Origin: Siphonodentalium dalli
Lineage: Eukaryota > Mollusca > Scaphopoda > Gadilida > Siphonodentaliidae
Reading direction: 5' to 3'
Length of the DNA: 64,000 nt
Assembly: GCA_032622095.1 (NCBI GenBank)
Contig: CP136062.1
Location: 56,091,849 to 56,155,848, forward strand
Numbering within the stretch: position 1 is the first letter of the stretch; every line of letters starts with the position of its first letter. The notes beneath the pieces are model-generated. The model ran no database searches, was not told where the DNA came from, and saw nothing but the letters and a program-made list of their open reading frames with translations. Of this stretch, positions 12,601 through 21,445 are shown one piece after another. The position numbers and the translations under genes are program-made.

Positions 12601-15072
12601 TCAACACTTCTAATCCTCACACGGGGAAATTGATCCACGCACCTCGTTAATATGTTAAAGAAACAATGCATGAGGACAAATAAGGACTCCAGGAAACTTC
12701 ACAGCTTTTTGGGCAATTGAATAGAAGCACACTGAGATATAATCACATGGTGATGCATCGCCGACGGCGCTTCGACTTAACCATAGTAATTAGTGTTATA
12801 AGCTGGCTGGTGGGACAAAATTTTGTTTCGACTTAAGCGGAATTTTGACTTATCCACCTTCGACTTAACTGTGAGTATTCTATTGGCTTTGCACACAAGC
12901 TCAGCCGGGACCAGGCAATGGCTTCGACTTAAGTGGGGTATTCGAGTTACCGACGTTCGACTTAACGAAGTTTGACTGTATAATATAATAATGTATGATA
13001 TTGAATGTTATATGTTGCTCCAAATAAGCCAATAATTAACAATTCCACCTTCAGACCTAATTTCTGACCGTTACAGGCACATTGATGGATAGAAACTTGA
13101 ATAGAAAGAAGGGTTCAAATGGATACGGTGCCAGTAAAACCTGTATGAATGTCCCGTGTTATAGTAACTGAAGCGTGTCTGCCTATACAGGGATCTGGCC
13201 CACATAGCCTAATTATGTTCTGAAAAGCTATTCATTTATAATAACTGTTCATAAATAAATAAATACTTCAATTGTTCATTTTTACACACAGGAATTAATT
13301 GAGAGTTATGAAGTAACAAATTTTCTTTTCATCGTGTGGGTCCATTTCTGATTACATACTTTTGTGCAACCACTACCGGAAGTCACAAGATTTGTTTCTC
13401 CAAAAAGTGGTCTCGGTTGAAAATCTCAATGACACGCTATATTGTAAATATGTGTAACATCACAGGTACGTACACCCGTTCTCTAAACATGTATAGGTCC
13501 CGAGCTCGGGCGGCAATCCGAGCAGGGTCATTATTATTAATGTTCCCAAATGTTTCATACAGATAATGGAATCTCCTTAACCCTTTACCCAACAGAAGGG
13601 CCCTGTGCCAATGCATTCTCTTATATATGCGAGTCGACCATAGGTCTACCTCGCATATATAAAAGAATGCATTGGCTTAACACATTAAAAATTATAAAAT
13701 TGTTAAAGAATGAAAGAATTTTTTTTTTAGGCCAATGCATTCTCTTATATATGCGAGGCGACCTATGGTCATAACTGTAACTATCACAATGTGGTCAAGG
13801 AGCCGGTTCCAATGATATCCATATTTGTATGGTTCTATTGAGACAGACCGAAGATATTTTAGGCTGTTGAAGCTTTATTTGGCCGGTTTGTTGGGTAAAG
13901 GGTTAACTCACTCGGATTAGCCAAAGACTGCGAATAAGGAAGTTGTCGGCATAGTAAAATGATCTGGATTTTATTATTTTGACGAATGTGTACAAGCTAT
14001 AAGCTCACTCACTGATATAAAATTAGGAATCATTACGCTGATCCCCTGAGAAGTGACTGTTCCCATGGACAATAATGTAAATAGCGGGAAATTCAAAATA
14101 TGATTGAATTGCACTTTGGCTTATTAGGAAAGATATCCATTTTAATTGAAGCAGTTCTTTCGAAACAAATCGAAAAATGTTGGAATGATGACATAATTGA
14201 CAATGGACATGACATAGCACACTTTTTAGCTTAACTTGTCGAACTTGACTTTGTTGAAAAAAAATGGCTGCCAGTGGCCATCTTGGATTTTACTCCTTAT
14301 ATGACTAAATCCTTTGGCACACCCTACAGATGACTTCCCTTGTCCGATAATCAGTAAACCTCATATGGATCTTCGGGATGACCACTAGATGGGAGTCATC
14401 AAATTTTTTCCGAATTTGTTAAAAAATATGGCTACCGACAGCCATCTTGGAATTTACTCTTTGCATGACCAAACCCTACAGACCACATCCCTTATCCAAT
14501 CGTCACCAAACATCATATTGATCTTCGAAGTGACCACTAGATGGGAGTTATAAACTTTTTTTAATTTCAATGGAAAACATGGCCACCAGCAGCCATCTTG
14601 GGGTTTTACCTATTATATATATATTTTCCTATTACTTTCTGCATTCCTAATCGCTCTATTGTCTTTTAAGACATGAATTTACCCCCCCCCCCCTTTTTTC
14701 CAACATTGAACTACATTGTCATTGACACTTTCATTTCAGATCCCTGCTGGTGTCGACCGATCTGATTGGTCAATCCTGACCTCTAACTCCACCCCTGATT
14801 TGATTGGAATGTCAGTGGTGAAAATAATTTCCAACCTGATTGACGCAAATGCACAGTTCATCAAGAAGCCCATAGGTCTGCAGAGGATAGAATCTACAAT
14901 GAGCCGCGACAGTCATTACATGCAACAGGACCTTAAAAGGAAAGACACTATGATCAGTCGAGACAGCTGTTACACGACACCAGACTTCAAACTCAAGCCG
15001 ATTCTAAAGAAACCCGTCTCGCCGAAGAAAGAAAAGTCAAGCTTATCCAAAATGAAAACCGTTATACTGTGA
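6579..15072 (+). CDS. SLOG/LOG-like Rossmann-fold protein, six 3' exons (5' end missing)
   Basis: Exons 6579-6695, 7116-7207, 7700-7859, 8894-9038, 9711-9832 and 14740-15072 join in frame (969 nt, 322 residues plus stop), with AG acceptors and GT donors throughout. Seen, numbering from the first exon: a beta-strand ending in VYVCGG (53-58); a glycine loop LVTGGSHGVEEM (83-94); TLFCGGSTKERD (146-157); then CCIIIDGDSCSLSTAEQ (166-182) followed by LIPIE. This order of Gly-rich loops, a K-E-R helix, and a hydrophobic strand with a G...ST.E loop recalls the SLOG superfamily (LOG phosphoribohydrolases, DprA, TRPM N-terminal domains), which bind nucleotides. The usual GG in the last loop is a single Gly, so catalysis is uncertain. 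The tail is basic and holds two copies of a SRDS.Y motif. The family call is from memory; substrate and partners are unknown. Exons 5' of 6579 were not found; an in-frame Met at 6606-6608 could be a start only if 6579 is a UTR boundary. Confidence 0.75.
6950..7075. mobile_element. Intronic inverted-repeat MITE
   Basis: Ends CCGAGAATTACGTTAAATAA and its near complement TTATTTAACGTAATTTTCGG, with inner GAGAGACG/CGTCTCTC. It lies in the intron between exons a and b and carries no coding sequence. Confidence 0.65.
7116..7207 (+). CDS. SLOG-like gene, exon b
   Basis: 92 nt; acceptor TTACAG at 7115, donor GTGAGT at 7208. It starts in phase 0 and ends two bases into a Leu codon completed by exon c. 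It encodes the first predicted beta-strand and Gly-Gly turn (VYVCGG). Confidence 0.8.
7214..7640. other. Intron between exons b and c
   Basis: AT-rich intronic sequence without a recognised repeat or open frame of interest. Confidence 0.6.
7700..7859 (+). CDS. SLOG-like gene, exon c
   Basis: 160 nt; acceptor TTTGTAG at 7699, donor GTATGT at 7860. The first base completes the split Leu codon. It carries the key glycine loop TGGSHGVEEM, which in SLOG-type folds sits at the nucleotide-binding site. Confidence 0.8.
7911..8054. repeat. 72-bp tandem duplication, MITE-derived
   Basis: Two near-identical units beginning GTATATCATTGGA and ending ATAAGCAGATGACAGCCTTT. The unit matches the left interior of the piggyBac-like family seen at 20544 and 30155 (AAAAGTATATATTGGAAT..., AATATAAGCAGACGACA). 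It lies in the intron after exon c. Confidence 0.7.
8233..8290. mobile_element. hAT-like MITE fragment
   Basis: Diverged AAGCCTGGAAATAGTGTGCC followed by GAGGGTGAAATTAGTGACGC, matching one arm of the CAAGCCTTG family. The other arm is missing. Confidence 0.5.
8442..8670 (+). mobile_element. TTAAAGGTAC-family element, 5' half
   Basis: Starts TTAAAGGTACTCAATCCGAT, then the family landmarks TCGAATCGAGGAACC, CATCAAAGCTCAGAG and GGATAACTCTAAA. The 3' half is absent. It lies in the intron before exon d. Full-length members lie at 11204, 17360, 19510, 32102 and 50648. Confidence 0.75.
8894..9038 (+). CDS. SLOG-like gene, exon d
   Basis: 145 nt; acceptor ATTTAG at 8893, donor GTAGGT at 9039. It ends one base into a Gly codon. 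It encodes a low-complexity Ser/Gly linker, then FCGGSTKERD and the strand CCIIID. It runs in phase with exons c and e. Confidence 0.8.
9045..9640. repeat. Interspersed repeat, copy 1 (interrupted)
   Basis: Flanking DNA on both sides of the hAT-like MITE matches 55455-55835. Shared words include GAAGTGATGTGAA.CACTCC, CAGACGATGTTTTCTATGGAG and TTAGTAGAATGCTA. Family unknown. Confidence 0.65.
9061..9313. mobile_element. hAT-like MITE with doubled hairpin core
   Basis: CAAGCCTTGAAATAG ends with exact 8-bp duplications TGTGAAGC at 9053-9060 and 9314-9321. The inner hairpin (GAATGAGGTCCCCAGAG and complement) occurs twice back to back, so the copy is about twice as long as those at 4615 and 10555. 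It is inserted into an older repeat shared with 55455-55835. Confidence 0.85.
9711..9832 (+). CDS. SLOG-like gene, exon e
   Basis: 122 nt; acceptor after the T-rich TGTTTTTCAG ending at 9710, donor GTGAAT at 9833. Completing the split Gly gives DGDSCSLSTAEQ, the position of the LOG-family PGG.GT..E motif but with only one of the two glycines. The acidic residue (E) of the motif is kept. Confidence 0.8.
9857..10069. mobile_element. Tc1/mariner-like palindromic MITE
   Basis: Ends CAGTAATGC...GCATTACTG flanked by TA (9855-9856, 10070-10071). It folds almost end to end; arms include AGGATTTAGTCGGAAATATG. It is in the intron after exon e. Sister copies lie at 15133, 15416, 20246, 21446, 46055 and 54247, with a half copy at 57518. 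Confidence 0.85.
10088..10200. mobile_element. hAT-like MITE fragment
   Basis: CAAGCCTGAGGTTAGTGCAG followed by the fold-back core and its complement; the right terminus is degraded. Confidence 0.6.
10390..10535. mobile_element. hAT-like MITE, truncated left end
   Basis: Both arms of the GAATGAGGTCCCCAGAGGG core and a diverged right end (GATCTCAGGCTTG). It sits just before the intact copy at 10555. Confidence 0.65.
10555..10705. mobile_element. hAT-like MITE with 8-bp target duplication
   Basis: CAAGCCTTGAAATAG inverted ends and exact 8-bp repeats TCCTGCTA at 10547-10554 and 10706-10713. This is the third copy in the window with a perfect 8-bp duplication. Confidence 0.88.
10718..11136 (+). 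mobile_element. TTAAAGGTAC-family element
   Basis: Starts TTAAAGATGCATAATCCGAT, passes GATTCGAGTCGAGGAACCC and TGGATAACTCTAA, and ends GAGTATCTTTAA. No coding capacity. The right end differs from the left over the first bases (GATGCATAAT versus GTACTCAAT), as in the copies at 38144 and 50648. Confidence 0.75.
11204..11636. mobile_element. TTAAAGGTAC-family fold-back copy
   Basis: Left half TTAAAGGTACTCAATCTGAT through GGATAACTCTAAAATCAAGT, then its inverted complement back to ATTGAGTACCTTTAA. The hairpin of about 215-bp arms is centred near 11421. It is made of two left halves of the family. Confidence 0.85.
11869..12978 (-). mobile_element. pogo/Tigger-like DNA transposon remnant
   Basis: Inverted ends CAGTTAAACTTCGTTAAATC (11869) and CGACTTAACGAAGTTTGACTG (ending 12978), flanked by TA on both sides. 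Repeated TTCGACTTAA/TTCGAGTTA words sit inside both ends, typical of Tigger-type termini. It is 1.1 kb long with only the C-terminal part of a transposase on the minus strand, so it is an internal deletion derivative. It sits in the last intron of the SLOG-like gene. Confidence 0.8.
12240..12607 (-). pseudogene. Tigger-like transposase C-terminal remnant, frameshifted
   Basis: Minus-strand frame 12607-12323 contains NNFIQSCFPKT, an acidic patch (EDDEDEVIEC) and a terminal DAMHSCDIVLRYLMTQAE. The last part resembles the Asp/Glu-rich C-terminus and final LRRYL helix of Tigger transposases. The frame stops at 12323, and MSDDLMKILGISDKLKRYS continues in another frame from 12326, consistent with a frameshift. 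The DDE catalytic core is missing. The family call is from memory of its C-terminus and the element's ends. Confidence 0.6.
12979..13576. other. Intronic DNA, no recognised feature
   Basis: AT-rich, part of the last intron of the SLOG-like gene. Short open frames show no domain. Confidence 0.55.
13581..13902. mobile_element. piggyBac-like MITE (CCCTTTACCCAACA ends)
   Basis: TTAA at 13577-13580 and 13903-13906. Ends CCCTTTACCCAACA and its complement. Inside are hairpin modules GCCAATGCATTCTCTTATAT...GCGAG, with an intervening T-rich linker. Related copies: 21811, 35768 and 47829. Confidence 0.85.
13907..14254. other. Intronic DNA, no recognised feature
   Basis: AT-rich, non-repetitive by eye. 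Confidence 0.5.
14255..14620. repeat. Degenerate tandem repeat upstream of terminal exon
   Basis: Two to three modules of the array seen at 5405-6535 (GCAGCCATCTTGGATTTTAC, ATATGGATCTTCGGGATGAC, CTAGATGGGAGTCATC). It is followed by a poly-C/poly-T tract and then the splice acceptor. Confidence 0.8.
14740..15072 (+). CDS. SLOG-like gene, terminal exon
   Basis: 333 nt; acceptor CATTTCAG at 14739, TGA stop at 15070-15072. It is separated from exon e by a 4.9-kb repeat-filled intron. It finishes the fold (SVVKIISNLI helix) and adds a Lys/Ser-rich tail, likely disordered, containing MSRDSHY and ISRDSCY. No AATAAA is visible in the short unique stretch before the next MITE at 15133. Confidence 0.75.
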   Translation: MPAGVDRSDWSILTSNSTPDLIGMSVVKIISNLIDANAQFIKKPIGLQRIESTMSRDSHYMQQDLKRKDTMISRDSCYTTPDFKLKPILKKPVSPKKEKSSLSKMKTVIL

Positions 15073-15132
15073 TTCTCAGAGAAATCTGTCAACCATTAGC
15101 CTAGGTCATGCCATGAATCTCTACTCTAGCTA

Positions 15133-15346
15133 CAGTAATGCCCTAATTAATCGACTCCATAATTACCACAGCAGAATTATGGGTAACTTTTCAGGATTTA
15201 GTCGGAAATATGGCTTGTTGCCATTCATCGGAAAGCTCTCGGCGAGCTTTCCGATGAATGGCAACAAGCCATATTTCCGACTAAATCCTGAAAAGTTACC
15301 CATAATTCTGCTGTGGTTAAGCAGTCGATTAATTAGGGCATTACTG
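15133..15346. mobile_element. Tc1/mariner-like palindromic MITE
   Basis: CAGTAATGCCC...GGGCATTACTG between TA dinucleotides, near-perfect hairpin. It lies 60 bases past the stop codon of the SLOG-like gene, so it may be inside its 3' UTR. Confidence 0.85.
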
Positions 15347-15415
15347 TACGCCCGTAGATATCATACTCCATCAGTTCAAAACCTGGAAACTATTTGATGT
15401 TCTGAACTTTGATTA

Positions 15416-15610
15416 CAGTAATGCCCTAAATAATTGACTCCTTAATCACAGCAGAATTATGGGTCATTTTTCAGGATTTAGTCAGAAATATGGCTTGTTG
15501 CCATTCAACGGAAGGCTCTCAGTGAGAGCAAGCCATATTTCCGACTAAATCCTGAAACATTACGCATAATTCTGCTGTTGTTAAGGAGTCGATTATTTAG
15601 GGCATTACTG
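15416..15610. mobile_element. Tc1/mariner-like palindromic MITE, centre deleted
   Basis: Same ends as the copy at 15133 with TA on both sides. The right arm lacks part of the GGCAACAAGCCATATTTCC stretch, so the hairpin is asymmetric. Confidence 0.8.
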
Positions 15611-16811
15611 TACAAGTTTGGGGGTATGCAGGAATCAGCTTGTCCGTCTGTCTGTCTAGTTGTCAGTCAGTGCATCCGGGTGCACATTTGAGCCTTTGGT
15701 GGTCAGGGGAAAAGCCTAAGAAAAAAGAGGTTTGACATGATCGACCACCTAATGTCAAACTGACACCTAATGCCGTTATTCTGTACAATTTAGGAGTTAA
15801 GTGGTAGTCTTAAGTGGTCAAGCCTGTCAAAAACAACAAAAGAAAGGGTGTCCGTACATTTTTCAGTCTATTTTTTTAAGCTTGGCACAGATATTTAGTA
15901 GCATGGGAACCTGTGCACCTGCAATTATGCGTCCATCAATTTTTTGCAACCTGCAGAATTTTGTCCGAGCTTGTATTCCCACATTATTCAGTAATGTTTT
16001 TAAAACTGGGCACAGAGGCCGACTGGGCAATTTTATTTGCAGTTTTTACATTTCCGCCATTTGCTGCCAGGGGGGGTATCCTCAGTCCCGTTGGGGGAAG
16101 TATCCTCAGTCCCACCTCTAATTACTGCATGTTCCTTAATGTGTTTTACAGTAGGTGATTAAGGCTCAAAATAAGTGGTCAGTCAAGGTCATTGTCTGAC
16201 GAAAAAATAGCTTATGTCCAGTGCGCTTCTGTATCTGTCAGACATTTTTTCCAATGCAATTTTTTAAACAATCTATCTGTTTGGGTACGTCGAAGGAGCC
16301 ACTATTGGCCAAATTGAAATTGTAAATAATAAATAATTCTTTTTTAATTTCAGATCAATTCAGAGTTAATATAATTATGTTGTTTGAGAATTGATTGAGT
16401 ATTTATTAATCGACATAAAGTTTTTGAACTTTTGAAAACAAAAATAACATGGGTTTTTCCTGGGTAGCGATTGGACGCTTATTAAAATATGCGCATCATT
16501 GACGAATAATGAGTCAATTGGAAATTTAAATACTGTCTCATACAGTACATCTGAAAATTTGACAGCCATTTTGAAATGACAAACAACGTCCATTTAGTGC
16601 CTGTCATTTTGACAGTCAGTAAAAAAATAATATTTTGAGCCTTGTAGGTGAGCCAATTTTGCTTTGCGTCACTTACATGTACAATGATTGAATTTTTCCC
16701 AGTCAATCTGTTCAATGTTTATTGCGAAATTGGCTCACATAAGTTGCTTAAATCATGCAATCTTAACCTGGTACCGCCCCTGCTGTGAAATTGATTATTA
16801 AGGAAAAGGTG
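15611..16811. other. No recognised feature
   Basis: Starts with a GTCCGTCTGTCTGTCTAG stretch, then AT-rich DNA. The open frames at 15801-16158 and 16375-16715 have no domain and no codon bias. Confidence 0.5.
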
Positions 16812-16815
16812 TTAA

Positions 16816-16887
16816 CGCATTCACTGTTGACACCCAATCAGTGACATGCAAAAAGTACGAGATATCTCATAGTTGTCAGTGAATGTG
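16816..16887. mobile_element. 72-bp TTAA-flanked inverted repeat
   Basis: CGCATTCACTG...CAGTGAATGTG between TTAA at 16812-16815 and 16888-16891. Probably a minimal piggyBac-like MITE. Confidence 0.6.
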
Positions 16888-16891
16888 TTAA

Positions 16892-17359
16892 CAAAGAAAT
16901 ATGATCCCTGCGTTGTCTGTTCAAAGTTATAAAGTTCCCTGGTTTTGAACTGATGGAATATGATCTCTACTGATTAAGCCAGAATATAGAGATCCATTGC
17001 ATGATCTACCATAAGCCATGACTGTAAGCACTTGATGCCGGAGGTCAAGATCAAACTGATCCTAAATAGATTCATCTCTCGAGCCGAGTAATCATATAGC
17101 AATAATCACACACCCTCTACATTCACACTATTAGTGCCCGTAGGAACCAGTACATTTTGCCATTATGGTTTACATGAATGTACATTAACGAATAACTGAT
17201 GTCGTCACTTCAGTTATTGGTTTATGAACATTGGTAATGCCTTCATCACTTCAAGTCGATCATGTGCACGCGCTTGATGTTTGTTGTTATTGGGAGACAA
17301 TATGTTACTTATAATTTTTTTGGTAGTTTTGAAAAGTTGTTCAAATTATGAATGTTCTA
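16892..17359. other. No recognised feature
   Basis: AT-rich intergenic DNA; nothing supported. Confidence 0.5.
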
Positions 17360-17816
17360 TTAAAGGTGCTCAATCCGATCAGACGGTCCCCACACCATCA
17401 AGATACAACAACAACAACAATTCTTCAAAATATGCTATACGTTATCAGAATCGATTTATTGCAACAAAATAATGCTAACCACTGTCAACTTTGATATCAA
17501 ATTTCCCAACTTGTTATTTATCAACATTTTGTTCAACAAAATATGGCCGTATTTAATCATGAAATTTGACCGTATTACCACTGGATTGTATAGTTATCCA
17601 TCTTCATCCGCAATTTTGTCCAAGACCCTCCGTTTGACCATGTGTTTCTGGGCCACATATTATTACACATCTCGAGAAATAACAAACTTCAAAAATCAAT
17701 ATTTGATCATTCCGAGCTTTGACGGTTGGGTGCCTCGACTCGAATCAAATATTTTTTACCCCCAAAGCCAAAGAAATAGTAACTTATGAGCACCTGATCG
17801 GATTGAGTTCCTTTAA
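17360..17816. mobile_element. TTAAAGGTAC-family element, rearranged
   Basis: TTAAAGGTGCTCAATCCGAT at the left and the inverted family end (GATCGGATTGAGTTCCTTTAA) at the right. Its right two thirds is a minus-oriented 5' half (GGTTGGGTGCCTCGACTCGA), while the left part carries the family 3' interior. Confidence 0.75.
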
Positions 17817-17844
17817 AATGTACTGGTATAAGATTATAAGGAAT

Positions 17845-18098
17845 GGGGTACTTGGTTTCGACCGGCAGAGTAATTAAACAAAGTTTGTGTGAATCCAGAA
17901 ATGATTCACTTCGCGATTCACACACTTTGTTTAATTACTCGGGATTCACACACTTTATTTAATTACTCGGGATTCACACACTTTATTTAATTACTCGGGA
18001 TTCACACACTTTGTTTAATTACTCGGGATTCACACACTTTGTTTAATTACTCGGGATTCACACACTTTGTTTAATTACTATCCGGTCAAAATCCAATG
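17845..18098. mobile_element. MITE with internal 28-bp tandem array
   Basis: Ends TTGGTTTCGACCGG and CCGGTCAAAATCCAA are inverted. Inside, AGTAATTAAACAAAG pairs with CTTTGTTTAATTACT, and the latter is amplified about six times as a 28-bp unit (GGGATTCACACACTTTGTTT...) from about 17912 to 18078. Confidence 0.7.
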
Positions 18099-18208
18099 AC
18101 TCCAATCAATCTGCACATCATTTCTGAATTATCACTAAATTCACCCGCTGGGGACCTCATTCTGCAAATGTTCTGCACCATATTATGAGGCCTGGTACTG
18201 TATTATAA

Positions 18209-18348
18209 GTTACAGGGCGAGTTGTTGCTGGATACGGTGTCATATGAGGCGAAGTGAGATTAATATCGGGCAAGACGCCAGCCTAGCCCGATATTTATCT
18301 CACTGAGCCTCATATGTCACCGTAGCCGGCATCAAAGAGTCCTGTAAC
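18209..18348. mobile_element. 140-bp hairpin MITE (GTTACAGG ends)
   Basis: Arms GTTACAGGGCGAGTTG... and ...GAGTCCTGTAAC pair along most of their length, including GTCATATGAGGC/GCCTCATATGTCAC and ATATCGGGC/GCCCGATAT. No coding content. Confidence 0.65.
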
Positions 18349-18955
18349 GATTTTATCATGCTTTCCTTATGAGAATTTTAATTCTTTTACGAAATTCAGT
18401 AATCTAGTACGTTAAATATGTCGCATATGGCCATTAACTTATGTAACGTCACGGTGACGCACCATGGGCGTTGAATGTCAATGCATTGAGTCAATAGCTA
18501 ATCACCAGAAACAGGTTTTGGTACATGGTACTAAGTCTTTAAATTGGCAAAACATGATTTCCGACAGATTTCCTTTTTCTTGGCACCAAAATACACCGAA
18601 AATATCCCCGAGGCGGCAGAGTTCCAAGAAAAACAAGATGGTATCTCTCGACCCCATATGAATCCATATGCCACCTGGGGCTTTCAATATGGGGTCAGTG
18701 TCAATCAAAGTGAACCTAACATACCCTCATATCCTGTCAGTAGATCTACATTCTCATTGGTCAATCTAATAGGCCAATCAGTTGTCCCATGCAGCGAGCC
18801 CGTGATATTTTTGACACAGAAACTTGGGACTCTCAGTTTGCAACATAGTGCTAATTAATAAAACATCATATTTTATATGAATCATGATGAAAATTATTTT
18901 ATTGAATTAATAATAGATAGTAACATTATTAATATAAATATTTAAACTAAGACAT
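18349..18955. other. No recognised feature
   Basis: An open frame at 18544-18858 (104 codons) shows no domain, membrane helix or splice context that I can support. Confidence 0.45.
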
Positions 18956-18960
18956 ATATG

Positions 18961-19430
18961 TGACCTGCCATATCAAATCCAGTCGTAAGTCGGGATTTTT
19001 TTACACTGTGCCAATGCATTCTCTTATATATGCGAGTCGACCATAGGTCGCCTCACATATATAAGAGAATGCATTGGCCTAACAATTTTTTACAACTTTA
19101 ATAATTTTTTCTTGTATTCTTTAACAATTTTATAATTTCACCCATACAGAGCCCCAGAAAAACATGAGCAGACAACACTCTTCTATATGCTTCTATATAT
19201 GTGTGGGGCTCCCTGCAGGGTATAAATGGATGTTTTTTTATTTTATGTCCTAAAAATTGTAAGAAACATTTATTTTAAAAAAATGATAAAAAATTGTTAA
19301 GCCAATGCATTCTCTTATATATGCGAGGCGACCTATGGTCGACTCGCATATATAAGAGAATGCATTGGCACAGGGTAAAAAAAATCCCGACTTACGACTG
19401 GATTTGATATGGCGGGTCACAAATATCATC
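18961..19430. mobile_element. MITE (TGACCTGCCATATC ends) carrying ATGCATTCTC hairpins
   Basis: Ends TGACCTGCCATATCAAATCC and its complement, about 40 bases each, including GTCGGGATTTTTTT. Inside are two hairpins, GCCAATGCATTCTCTTATAT and complement, the same module as in the TTAA/CCCTTTACCC family. Between them lies a segment with CAGAGCCCCAG...TGGGGCTCCCTGCAGGG. Confidence 0.8.
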
Positions 19431-19509
19431 TTATATATTGTGATACAGCATTGTGTGAAACAAAATGGGACAGGTAGTGCAACTGAGGAATTAGCTGAAT
19501 TAATGCTAT

Positions 19510-19940
19510 TTAAAGGTACTCAATCCGAATTAACGCTCACATATTAGTATTTCCTTGGCTTCGGGGGGTTAAAAATATTTTATTTGAGTCGAGGAACACA
19601 CCCTTCAAAGCTCAAAGTGATCAGATATCGATGTTTGAAATCTATTATTTTTCACCACCTACAATTTAAGTTGCCCAGTAAACAGATTGTCTCAGACCAA
19701 ATTATGGATGAAGATGGATAACTCTAAAATCAAGTGGCTTTTTTGTGTCAGATATTTGACAAACAAGCAAAATTTCGATGAACAAAATGTTGATAAATAA
19801 CAGGTTTTGGGCAATTTTGTACTACAGCATTGTTTTTTGGCAACTACGCGATTCTGATACTGAAGCTGCATTTCAAAAAATATTGTTGTTGTTGGAACCA
19901 GATGATATGGGGAACATCGAATCGGATTGAGTACCTTTAA
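19510..19940 (+). mobile_element. TTAAAGGTAC-family element, full length
   Basis: TTAAAGGTACTCAATCCGAA at the left, family landmarks in order (GTCGAGGAAC, CTCAAAGTGATCAGATATCG, GGATAACTCTAAAATCAAGT, TTGTTGTTGTTGGAA), and GGATTGAGTACCTTTAA at the right. 431 bp, no open frame. Confidence 0.8.
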
Positions 19941-20245
19941 TCTGTGATGCTAATCCACTGTGCAACCCTCTGAAGACCTCACTTTGCAAATGTCCAGCAC
20001 CATATTTTGACAGTTGTCAGCTGATGAGTTCAGCAGACAACCTAAAAGCTATTTGCTTAATTTGTTCTTATATTTTTTTCCTTTTGCTATCAGGATTTCA
20101 TTATTATTATTTTGAATCATTTGCATCTCGATTAGAACTTGTGTGGTAGTTATCATTTTTAGATATGAATAGTAATCTGAAGAGGTAACGCTCACCAAGA
20201 GAATGTAATTAGTACACAGCCTACCAGAATGTGTAGTGAAGAGTA

Positions 20246-20458
20246 CAGTAATGCCCTAAATAATCTACTCCTTAATCACAGCAGAATTATGGGTAATTTT
20301 TCAGGATTTAGTCGGAAATATGGCTTGTTGCCATTCATTAGAAAGCTCTCAGTGAGAGCTTTCCGATGAATGGCAACAAGCCATATTTCCGACTAAATCC
20401 TGAAAAATTACCCATAATTCTGCTGTGGTTAGGGGGTCGATTACTTAGGGCATTACTG
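20246..20458. mobile_element. Tc1/mariner-like palindromic MITE
   Basis: CAGTAATGCCC ends with TA on both sides; arms nearly identical, meeting at CTCTCAGTGAGAG. Confidence 0.85.
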
Positions 20459-20543
20459 TAGTGACTTCTATATGCCTGTATGAAACCCATATAGGTATGT
20501 TAGCCCAAACTGATCCCTGACCAACCATCAACCATCTATTTAA

Positions 20544-21149
20544 CCCTTTATTTACTAAATAGATTCTCCCACCCAGTTATAAAAGTATATATTGGAATGG
20601 TTTATTATTCATTTCAAGGGAAATATAAGCAGACGACAATCTACCTATATAAAAGCCAATTTGTCTGTGTGTCTGCCTGTAACTCTATCACGATTTTCGC
20701 GTGTCTACAAATATATCATCCTCTGACATGTCCAATTGCACCCAATTCAGTTTGACCATCCCCTGCAGCTCATCTTGACATGCAAAATATCAGGCCAATC
20801 AATACAAGACAACCTGAGATATAACGAGTTTCCCAAATGTTAGCAAGACGATATTTTCACTGATATAATGTGTTTCTCCGAAGACGAATGTGTTTTCAGC
20901 GGCGTCCGTCATTACAAAACACCAAAGCCAAATTCCGGACAAACTGCAGCATTGACGATATTTTCATGCATGTCATGTTTGTCACCGTCATTTGTGATGG
21001 GTAATCCCCTGGTATAATATAAATGCAGAAGGATGCATATTAATTTGTGGCAAATGTTCAGATAATAAGTTCAACAAACAGCGCTGAACTTACTTTCTGA
21101 ACATTTCCTATGGAAACTACTCATCAATAAGTATTTAGTATAGAAAGGG
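20544..21149. mobile_element. piggyBac-like MITE (CCCTTTATTTACTAAAT ends)
   Basis: TTAA at 20540-20543; right end AGTATAGAAAGGG followed by TTAG (one change from TTAA). Near the right end is a hairpin GTTCAGATAATAAGTTCAAC. Parts of this family appear at 7911 and 30155, and its terminal 68 bases form the satellite at 46484. Confidence 0.7.
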
Positions 21150-21445
21150 TTAGGTGGGAATCCAACCATGTCGTATGTTTTTCTTATGAGAATTACCCTT
21201 CAGCAGTAGTAGCTAGTTGCAATCTTAGAAACAAAAGTTAGTTTTAACTGGCTTCTATCTTTTACATGTACAAACAAAACATCTACATAGTCTGAACATT
21301 GGCATGGTTTTCATTCTTAGGATTTTGGTTTTAAAATTCCCAAAGTTCAAATATTTACAAAAATGTGCCACTGTTGGTCTAAAAACAACAAATTCCCCTC
21401 TAATTACTGATTGGAATATGAAGCAATGTGAACAATTTCAACCTG

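Noticed and set aside
18544-18858. 104-codon gene
   Set aside because: No recognisable motif, overlapping open frames on the other strand, and MITEs on both sides.
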